Source: Aricia agestis (Eukaryota; Arthropoda; Insecta; Lepidoptera; Lycaenidae). From it: a stretch of DNA of 64,000 nt. The notes below the pieces were generated by a model. That model did no database searches and was not told the DNA's origin. It saw nothing but the letters and a program-made list of their open reading frames with translations. Where the stretch lies: positions 10,113,501 through 10,177,500 of the forward strand of contig NC_056425.1 in assembly GCF_905147365.1 (NCBI RefSeq), written 5' to 3'. The position numbers and the translations under genes were made by a program. Of the stretch, positions 56,622 through 64,000 are shown one piece after another (within the stretch, counting starts at the first letter, position 1; every line of letters starts with the position of its first letter).

Positions 56622-56869
56622 TATCCCCAACCCGCAGCCCCCGGGCCGGGTATTTATTTGTCCCGCGTGATGTCAAATCATTTTGTAATACACGCCCACC
56701 GGCAAAATAATGTAAAGTCGTCGTGAAAGTTGTGAATTTTTGTTCACTTTTAAATCGTTAATTTTGAATAACGTAATTTTTTAACCCTAATTTTTTTGTT
56801 GCGGCCCGCGACACTAAGATCAAAACATGTTTGTGGCCCGCATGAAAAAAAAGGTCGGGGACCACTGGC
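56622..56869. mobile_element. hAT-like MITE inserted in a T1 SINE head
   Basis: Termini CAGCTATCCCCAACCCGCAG and (inverted) CAGTGGTCCCCGACC, with GCGGCCCGCGAC inside. The flanking ATTAGAGC and GCTAGAGC form a probable 8-bp duplication of SINE sequence. Confidence 0.65.
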
Positions 56870-57108
56870 TAGAGCGTGGCTCTTGACTCGGAGGTCGTCG
56901 GTCGTGGGATGATCGTCGGATGGAGCATGTAAAGAGTCGGTCCTGCGTTTGGTCTCTCGCCAGTCGTGTCGTTTTCCGTCCCACTGGGTTATGAAAGTAA
57001 AGGAAGATAAAATGATCTTGTGTACTACGCACACATTTGGGCACTATAACTCCAGCGTAACTGGCTTGGTTTTAACCAGCCACCGTCATTGAAACCGGTG
57101 TCAGAATT
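56866..57108 (+). mobile_element. tRNA-derived SINE family T1, copy interrupted at its head
   Basis: GGCTAGAGCGTGGCTCTTGACTCGGAGG, then a damaged B-box, GAGCATGTAAAGAGTCGGTCC, CCCACTGGGTTATGAAAG, CACACATTTGGGCACTATAA and GTCATTGAAACCGG. The head is split by the hAT-like MITE. Confidence 0.75.
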
Positions 57109-58518
57109 ATCATGATGTACTGGAATGAGGTAGGACAGAAATCAACGAGCAATTTTCTGGGAGCGTCGAAGACCTAGTGTTCTAGGTAAACTGTGTCATT
57201 ATCTAATTCTAGACCGCTGGGAGTGTTGTGGGCGGTGGTTGACGAGTTCAAGTGTAGTACATGAAGATTAATAGTATGGGGAACTTACCTATTTTCCAGG
57301 CTGTTGAATAGCCAGGATTGCCACTAAAAATTGCACGATTTAGGTAGATCATGGGCAATATTCCTATATGAATATTCCTTTACAAGAAGGTAAAAGTATT
57401 AGTCTATCTATGGCCCAAGGAGAGACCGTATAGAACGTAACGTAATTGAAATTGACTAGAAATGATGTTACTTACACAATTTCTAGTCCATTTCGACTCG
57501 AAGGCTACTAGGCTTTGGCGTAAAATCACGTGACCTGAGCAAAAACTCATAAAACGGAGGGTGGGTAGACGTCCTCTGTTTCTACCGCGCAGCGAAAATG
57601 TGCGCCGTTCGTTTCCACCTCTGCAACTCGTTGATTTTTTGCCGTAATAGCGTAAACAACGGCGGTGTAGATTGAAGATTGTTCAGAATGATGTAGATTG
57701 TTTATAAATTATTTAAAAACTTTACAATTTTAACCCCAAAAGTAAACTATTCATGTCAAGTAATTAAAAAGTAATCCAGAAAGTTCTGAAAGGGTCAGAG
57801 AAAATTTCGAATAGTAAAAGCTTTTTAACATTAAGTTAAGGAGCTTATTGTAGAGTCATATAATATTTATGGTCTCTTTGAACCTTACATAAATATCCTT
57901 TTTGCCTCAATTAAAATTTAGAGACCAAAACTTTTTCCACCACCAAAGATTTCAGTTTTAAGCCTGGAGTCTGACTTACAATGACAATAATTCCAATGGG
58001 GAATATTATGCAAAGCTAGGAGCAGAGGACGCTGCTAGCACAAACTGTAAATAATCCGACCAAAATCCGACATGTTGCATACGTCAGAATATTGACAGAA
58101 CGTTTTTAAATGTCGAACAAACTTTTCTCAAATCAAATCAAATCAAATCATTTATTTTTGCAATTGTAGGTAACATAAGGTATTACAAAGATGTCCTGGT
58201 ACTTATCTACAATTAGCCGTTAAGGCGTGCAATAATAATAATAAGTCATTTAATATTTTATCAGAATTAGTCTAACAATTATTTGTTTTTTTATAAATAT
58301 ATGCACTGGTGTTAGTAACAATAATAATTATCAATACATTAATGGCCCATTTCACTTATATCAGCTAACCCGATGAACTTTGTATCGCTTCCATCCAAAT
58401 ATAAAACCTTCCGTGAACCTCCACGAACACTTCAAATCCAAAACCTGCCGAATCTTTCAGCCATTTTTGAGTTTTAGCGAGACTAACAAAATGTAAAATT
58501 TATATTTATTTATACCGA

Positions 58519-61380
58519 TTATGTCTCCTTTTCGTTTAAGTATTCTTTTAAGGTGTAATAACATTTACTTATTAAATAGTTCTTTAATTTATTTTTAAAG
58601 TGTTTTAATTCCTCAATATTTTTTATATTTGTAGGTAGTTTATTATAAATTTTGGGTGCCATACAGACTATACTTTTACTTTTTAATTCCGATTTAGCTT
58701 GTATTGCTAGCAGTTTATCTTTATGTCTAGCCGAGGAACATGTTTCGTATTTCTCTAGATTTTTCCTAACATACAAAGCACATTCATAAATGTACATTGA
58801 TGGTAATGTAAGTATACCTAAATTAATAAACTTCGGTTTACACGAATCCCTTTTACCAATATTGCAAATAGCCCTGATGCATTTCTTTTGGGCCCTAAAT
58901 ACCGTTAGCCAATGAGTGGAATTGCCCCAGAACATTATGCCGTATCTAATAATAGATGAGACATATCCATGGTATGCTGTTAACAGTGTTGATAAATTTG
59001 TTATAGGTCTTAGTTTGTATAGAGCGTATGCACTTTGATTAATTTTTTTACTTACATATTCTATATGTGGTTTCCATGTTAATTTGTTGTCAATTACTAC
59101 TCCTAAAAACTTTGTTGTGTCAATTTCATTAAAAATATGTCCATTGTAGTTAATTTCAAATTTAGTTTTTGTATTAGATGTTACACGTTTAAAATTCATT
59201 AGTTTAGTTTTATCAAAATTTAATTTTAAGTTATTAGTTTCTAGCCATTCGATAATTTTGTCCATAGTTAATTTAATATTTGATTCTATATCATTTATGA
59301 ATTTTTCTATAAATAAAATTGTGCTATCATCAGCAAATAATGTCATAATGTTCTTACCTTTGCATTTGACGAGGTCATTAATATATATAATAAAGAAGAG
59401 AGGTCCTAAGATGCTCCCTTGTGGGACTCCATATTCTGTTTTCTGAGCCTCAGATAGATATTGCTGTTCACATCTATTTGAAGGACAGAATCTCTTTATT
59501 TGGGTTAGTTGTTTTCTGTTAGACAAATATGATTTTATTAGTTTAAGCGCGATACCCCTGACTCCGTACATGTACAGTTTTTGTAGGAGGCGTTTGTGAT
59601 CTACTCGATCAAATGCTTTCGACATATCCATAAACATTGCTGTAGCACAATTTCGACTATCCAGGCTGCTGTATACCTTATTAACAAAATTATAAATAGC
59701 GTCATTAATATTTTTACTTTTTCTAAATCCATATTGCTCAGATATTAAAATTTGGTTTTTTTCCATGAACTTGTAAAGCCTAGTGTATATGACTTTCTCA
59801 TATATTTTTGATATTGTAGGTATTAAAGCCACTGGTCTGTATGATCGTATATCGCTCCTTAAGCCTTTTTTAAATATTGGAGTAATTACAGATTGTTTTA
59901 GTCTGTCAGGGAAGATGCCGTTTTCAATACTTAAATTAATTAAATACGTTAATACCGGTCCTATAATAGGTGCTGTTTCTTTTAATATTTCTGTTTTTAT
60001 ACCGTCTATGCCCACACTATTTGTATTGTTGAGCGCGAGGATAATCTTAATTACTTCTTCAGGTGTAGTGTACGACATAAAACATGAATTTAAACTGTGT
60101 GTTATATTATTATTTATTTTATTATTATAACCATTTTCGGGTTTTCCTACTTTAACAAAGTAGTCGTTAAAACGATCAGCAATAATTTTTGGGTCTTTTA
60201 TAATAAATCCATCATCATCTATTTCATTAATATTTTCGTTAATAAACTGCGTTTTATTATTATTTATTATCTTCCAAACAGCCTTTGATTTTATTTTAGA
60301 TTGTTGTATATAGTAATTGTTTTGTGCTCGTTGTGTATTTTTTATGACTAACCTGTATCTTTTATAATATTCTTGAAACATTTTTTTATTAATTTCATTA
60401 GGATTTTTTCGATATTTCCATAGGAGTTCTCTCTTTCTTTTACTGCATATTTTAATGCCTCTGGTAACCCATTTTGGTCGAACTTTATCATAGATTTTTA
60501 TTCTGATAATAGGAAAACACAATTCATAAAACAGTTTAAACAAGTCATGAAAATTATTGAATGCAGTATTTGGATCATTCTCATTGTAGACTTCAGTAAA
60601 TTTAAGCGATTTGAGGCACTCTTTGAACTTTATTTTATTTTGTATATTAAAGTCGCGAATTTCTTTGTACCAATATTTTAATAAGCTTGTTTTTTTACAT
60701 GGACATTTTAATACTTGCGCAGTATGATCAGACAAAGCGGTATCAATGATTTTAGATTCACTACGTGGTATATTATGAAACATATTATCTATGCATGTGT
60801 TACTAGCAAGTCTCGTAGGTTTTTTTATTTCTATCCTTAGATTATAGCTGCTAAGCAAGCCTTTCAGTTCTCTACTTTGATAAGTATCTTTAAGGATGTC
60901 TATATTAAAGTCCCCACATATTACTACCTTAATTGCATTAATTAATTTTGATAGAATTAGGTCAAACCTTTCCAAAAATGAAATGAATGCTTGCTTATTA
61001 GGTTTGGGGGGTCTATATATACATAATATACAGATTTTTTGTTCTGTCAATCGGATGGCAGAACATTCTAATAAGTTTGGGATTGAAAGATTCATGAGCT
61101 CGTCAATTGGGTCGGCTTTTAGATCCCTTTTAACTAAAATACAAGAACCACCATCTCGTTTGTTACGTAAGTAGCTTGATATTAATTTGTAATTTGGAAT
61201 GTTCAGAAAAGTTATGTCATCATTTATCATATTATGTTCAGTTATGCACAAAATGTCTATAGGGCTCCCATCTTTTGTAATTTCGTCAATACATACTGTC
61301 AGCAAATCTGATTTATTGATAAGGCCATTAATGTTTTGATGAAAAATGTTAATATAGTTACAAACGAAAAAGACATTGAT
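58519..61380 (-). CDS. LINE ORF2: endonuclease - reverse transcriptase (CR1-like)
   Basis: Open from 61380 to the stop at 58519, about 950 codons. The frame has no ATG before catalytic residues: QNINGLINKSDLL (61311-61349) holds the endonuclease Asn motif, followed by ITEHN. Then come IYRPP, CGDFNIDIL (about residue 131 counted from 61305), CIDNMFHN and DTALSDHT (about 189), all expected in apurinic-like endonucleases of non-LTR elements. The RT core has TPIFKKG and SYRPVALIP (about 472-490), AFDRVDH (about 562), GVPQGSILGPL (about 625) and the catalytic FADD (about 655). The thumb/C-terminal part ends in ELKHFKNKLKNYLISK, as in CR1/jockey-like proteins. There is no RNase H domain. It nicks target DNA and copies its own RNA onto the nick. 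The ORF is intact, so activity is possible. CR1 versus related clades would need a phylogeny. Confidence 0.9.
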   Translation of the reverse strand: MNVFFVCNYINIFHQNINGLINKSDLLTVCIDEITKDGSPIDILCITEHNMINDDITFLNIPNYKLISSYLRNKRDGGSCILVKRDLKADPIDELMNLSIPNLLECSAIRLTEQKICILCIYRPPKPNKQAFISFLERFDLILSKLINAIKVVICGDFNIDILKDTYQSRELKGLLSSYNLRIEIKKPTRLASNTCIDNMFHNIPRSESKIIDTALSDHTAQVLKCPCKKTSLLKYWYKEIRDFNIQNKIKFKECLKSLKFTEVYNENDPNTAFNNFHDLFKLFYELCFPIIRIKIYDKVRPKWVTRGIKICSKRKRELLWKYRKNPNEINKKMFQEYYKRYRLVIKNTQRAQNNYYIQQSKIKSKAVWKIINNNKTQFINENINEIDDDGFIIKDPKIIADRFNDYFVKVGKPENGYNNKINNNITHSLNSCFMSYTTPEEVIKIILALNNTNSVGIDGIKTEILKETAPIIGPVLTYLINLSIENGIFPDRLKQSVITPIFKKGLRSDIRSYRPVALIPTISKIYEKVIYTRLYKFMEKNQILISEQYGFRKSKNINDAIYNFVNKVYSSLDSRNCATAMFMDMSKAFDRVDHKRLLQKLYMYGVRGIALKLIKSYLSNRKQLTQIKRFCPSNRCEQQYLSEAQKTEYGVPQGSILGPLFFIIYINDLVKCKGKNIMTLFADDSTILFIEKFINDIESNIKLTMDKIIEWLETNNLKLNFDKTKLMNFKRVTSNTKTKFEINYNGHIFNEIDTTKFLGVVIDNKLTWKPHIEYVSKKINQSAYALYKLRPITNLSTLLTAYHGYVSSIIRYGIMFWGNSTHWLTVFRAQKKCIRAICNIGKRDSCKPKFINLGILTLPSMYIYECALYVRKNLEKYETCSSARHKDKLLAIQAKSELKSKSIVCMAPKIYNKLPTNIKNIEELKHFKNKLKNYLISKCYYTLKEYLNEKET

Positions 61381-62581
61381 TTAGGTTAGTATTTTTATCC
61401 AAGTCACTAGTCGTAATATTATCATAATTACAATTATTTTCAGAGTAAAATTGATTAAGGTCAATAGAAGACGTCTGTGTACATTTATTTTCCATGATTA
61501 TTTTCTTTGATAAGTATTGATGTGGATTTAAGTAAATGTTCATTTTATTCTTGTAACCAATACGAAGTATTTCCCTTAGTAAATATTTAGATATGAAATT
61601 TGTAAATGTTCTGTTATTTGTTGTGTATTTATTAAATCCCATGTCGAGGTAGGTTGTATGTTTGTAGTTTTTACATATATCTCTTAGTGTTGAGTTTAGT
61701 ATTCTTCGATTTAATGTTTCGTGCCATGGAATTTCCCCTATTAATATATTTGTATTCTTAAAGTCTTTAAGCCACTGATCTAATGTTGATTTAATGGAAA
61801 AAGGATTTTTTTCATGCGTACCACCTAATACAATCACAATATCCTGTTCATTTAATAATTTTATTTCACTTTTTATGCTGTTTGTAATATTCCCTAGTGT
61901 CGCATTCTCTTTCCAAAAACATTTCACTAGGTATTCTGAACCGACTAATCTTTGTAACACTTTTCGTAATCCTCTTCCTTGTTCGTCCGCTACAATATAT
62001 ATGGTGTTCATTGTTGATGGTTTTTTACAATTATTTTGTAGACTATTTTCATTTCTGTGGTTTTCTCTCAGTAAAGTATATTCGTCGTGCTTTTGTGTCT
62101 CAATATGTAATTCTTGTTCATAGCGCTTGTCCTTATTATTCTCTTCATGATCTTGTTTCAGTTGAAATTGAAATTTTGGCAGTTTAGATGTAGAAATATT
62201 TAATAATGGTGTATTTAATGTTTTTCGTCTCAGTGGAGTTGTGATTAATTTGTTACTATCTGTCTGTTTTTGCATTGTTAATTTTTTCAATAATTCTACT
62301 TGCTTTTTATAATTGTCTATGCTATTCTTTAACGTTTGGTTCTCGTAGTTAAGTTCGTCTATTTCTTTATCCGCAATCGATAATTTTGTTCGCAAACGTT
62401 GTATTTCATCTAAATAATATGAAGAGTCTTCCCTCTGTGTAAGACTCGTAAGGCTACAAGCCGTTATGTCTAATACGGATGAATTTAAAATGTCTTGGGT
62501 AAGTTGTATGTCATCCATGGTTGCTAAGTTTGTTTGTGATAGTGATTTACGAATCTTTTTTCTGAATGTGACGTTCTCCAT
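61358..62581 (-). CDS. LINE ORF1 with coiled coil and SGNH/esterase-like domain
   Basis: 407 codons from ATG at 62579-62581 to TAA at 61358-61360. Residues about 55-105 (YLDEIQRLRTKLSIADKEID onward) form a clear heptad-like coiled coil, probably for multimerisation. Residues about 190-340 resemble the SGNH/GDSL-esterase domain known in ORF1 of many CR1 elements: IYIVADEQGRGLRKVL (block I position), IVIVLGGTHEKN (block III position) and YLDMGFNKYT (block V position). The usual nucleophile Ser after Asp is Glu here, and the GxND and DxxH signatures are altered, so hydrolase activity is doubtful. Likely role: RNA/particle binding in retrotransposition. It overlaps the ORF2 frame by about 20 nt. 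Confidence 0.85.
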   Translation of the reverse strand: MENVTFRKKIRKSLSQTNLATMDDIQLTQDILNSSVLDITACSLTSLTQREDSSYYLDEIQRLRTKLSIADKEIDELNYENQTLKNSIDNYKKQVELLKKLTMQKQTDSNKLITTPLRRKTLNTPLLNISTSKLPKFQFQLKQDHEENNKDKRYEQELHIETQKHDEYTLLRENHRNENSLQNNCKKPSTMNTIYIVADEQGRGLRKVLQRLVGSEYLVKCFWKENATLGNITNSIKSEIKLLNEQDIVIVLGGTHEKNPFSIKSTLDQWLKDFKNTNILIGEIPWHETLNRRILNSTLRDICKNYKHTTYLDMGFNKYTTNNRTFTNFISKYLLREILRIGYKNKMNIYLNPHQYLSKKIIMENKCTQTSSIDLNQFYSENNCNYDNITTSDLDKNTNLNQCLFRL

Positions 62582-62663
62582 TCTTGGCTAGATATACAAA
62601 TATTGAGCGAGGATAATTTTATTAAAGCTATACGCCGTGCGGCCACCATACAAAAAGTGACAG

Positions 62664-62737
62664 TCAACGAGGATTTGATCGCAGGCACATAGCTTCATAC
62701 GCTATCCGTCTACCGTTGCCACTGCGCCAACCAGCCT
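62664..62737 (-). mobile_element. tRNA-like sequence upstream of LINE ORF1
   Basis: Minus strand: A-box-like TGGCGCAGTGGCAACGG, a perfect anticodon-type stem ATAGC-(GTATGAA)-GCTAT, and a degenerate B-box CGATCAAATCCTCG. The acceptor and T stems do not pair, so it is not a working tRNA. It may be a decayed SINE head or part of the LINE 5' region. Confidence 0.45.
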
Positions 62738-63699
62738 TGTGACGCTGAGTCGAAATTATGTATTATATTATGTTAACTCGGGTAAACTGTTGAGTTTTGA
62801 TACAGTTTGAAATGTCCTTCATATGTCCTTGTGTTCGTGAGCTCTTTGTTCCGCACTGAATTTAAACTTTTGTATTCACTTGTTTTTTATTCACTTTTTT
62901 GGTAATTTGCGTTTCTTTTTAGTTATTAATCACTTTTTATTGATGATATTATAGTTTTTTTACACTTGTATACTTTTATTCTTCCAATAATTTTGTTTGG
63001 TTTACAATTGTAAATATTTTTATAATCCGTTGATATTTTTCTTAGAAAACAATTTCACATAGTTCTCGTCACTGGCTTTACATGTTCTTGCACAGAGATC
63101 ACAGATTAAAGTTATATTATTATTTTAAAACTTTATTTAATACGGAGCCGATGCGCTTAGTATGACCTACCGTCATATTGATGAATATTATTCAACTTTC
63201 TCGTATTGACCAATAACAGCGCTCTAAAATTCCGAATCCGAGACCAACGGAAACTGTGAATCACCCCGAATTGACCCCGTAAAGAAAACTCAAACGCTAT
63301 TTCGGAAGTATTAAACAAAAAATAAATAAAAAATATTTCAATAATAAAAACCGTCGCAAAATAAAAAGCGCCGTAACTCTAAATGGTTTATTTTTCGCTG
63401 TTTTCAGAACGTAAAATGTTTTAATAACAAAACTGACCATCAAACTGGGCATTCGGAATTACGCTTTTAATGCGGAATTTACAGCCGCTGTAAAGTTTAC
63501 TGTTTAATTAACCATACAGCGGCCATCGCGATTTCATTATCCGACGCGACTTCATAACCGGAATCCAATTAATCCAATCCATTTATTCCCGAGTTACATT
63601 GGAATGCGGAATCACGTTTTTGAATGATTGATATGTATTATGTTACAACATTTTTTAAATCTGCTAGTACAGCCCCTGGGTAACAGATTTGTATGAATA

Positions 63700-64000
63700 G
63701 AATAATAAGAATAAGAAAAGTTTATTTTGCACATCACACAACACAATATTTACAAAGGACGAGAAAACCAGGACACAGTACAATACTTAATTTACATTAT
63801 ATTGTGTGATCTCACAAAAATGGACCCCAGCTCAGCATAAGCAGCAAGTTGCTGCACTGATTTTCTGCTGGGACCAATGAGTGACCTCACAATAATATAG
63901 TGTGGAGAATACAATTAGGAACTAAGAACATGTTAAATAATAAATTAAAAAACTTAAATACTAATATGATATTATGATATTTATTAAAATATTAACTCGG
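63700..64000 (-). mobile_element. 3' end of another LINE, running off the edge
   Basis: Minus strand: an ending with TGCAAAATAAACTTTTC and a (TTATTC)-like tail. Upstream, CAGCAGAAAATCAGTGCAGC. No coding part is visible within the window. Confidence 0.45.

Larger units (their letters stand above)
58130..62640 (-). mobile_element. Near-complete CR1-like LINE, antisense in the Ih intron
   Basis: About 4.5 kb, two open ORFs in LINE order, a roughly 370-bp 3' UTR and a 3' terminal simple repeat. The tail reads (TGATT)n on the element strand at 58130-58150 instead of poly(A), as expected for CR1-type elements that prime on short repeats. The 5' boundary is uncertain: I placed it just beyond ORF1, but a tRNA-like segment at 62664-62737 may or may not belong to it. 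No target duplication was recognised. With both ORFs uninterrupted, it is the youngest large element in the window. Confidence 0.85.
20116..64000 (+). other. Following Ih intron, open at the right edge
   Basis: It starts GTTAGT. No S1-S6, pore or cyclic-nucleotide-binding sequence appears to the right, so the intron is at least 43.9 kb. Everything listed after this coordinate lies within it. Stretches with nothing I can support include 24990-25829, 27700-28210, 29400-29920, 31180-32150, 36960-37550, 39320-40366, 40770-42560, 45040-45520, 52000-53160, 57110-58129 and 62740-63700. Confidence 0.75.

Overview
The window looks like one intronic stretch of a lepidopteran (moth or butterfly) nuclear gene. 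The evidence is eukaryotic splice sites, an AT-rich non-coding background, dense short interspersed repeats of types known from Lepidoptera (tRNA-derived SINEs, Helitron-like repeats with CTGT/CAGA tracts, MITEs), and a CR1-like LINE. There is no bacterial, viral or organellar architecture.

Host gene. Two well-supported exons on the + strand (19335-19459 and 19964-20115) encode the N-terminal region of the hyperpolarization-activated cyclic-nucleotide-gated channel (Ih/HCN), up to the segment just before transmembrane helix S1. A third exon is proposed here: a CpG-rich block followed by a 24-codon open segment (6897-6969). It has an upstream in-frame stop, a consensus donor and exactly the splice phase the 19335 exon needs. 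If correct, the layout is exon 1 - 12.4 kb intron - exon 2 - 504 bp intron - exon 3 - an intron of more than 43.9 kb that runs off the right edge.

Mobile elements. The rest is a repeat graveyard with some young elements. 58.1-62.6 kb holds an antisense CR1-like LINE with both ORFs open and the endonuclease and reverse transcriptase motifs present. 33.9-35.2 kb holds a full-length but dead mariner whose three catalytic Asp are all lost. Helitron-like elements occur throughout. One (25918-26987) sits inside another repeat whose uninterrupted copy at 54.5 kb shows insertion between A and T with no target duplication. MITE families recur with clear inverted termini and, in several cases, TA, TTA/TAA or 8-bp target duplications. 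hAT, pogo-like and mariner-like non-autonomous elements, three SINE families and several 5'-truncated LINE tails are also present.

Structural oddities: a nested mariner-like composite present at two loci with the same internal junction, a 71-nt perfect palindrome and several other near-perfect hairpins, a degenerate 23-bp minisatellite, and recent tandem duplications of a Helitron body. I found no CRISPR array, operon, intact tRNA or rRNA gene, and no clearly novel biological system. The best leads are the proposed Ih first exon, the ORF1/ORF2 arrangement of the LINE, the composite MITE, and a small antisense ORF with a signal peptide at 43.9-44.1 kb.
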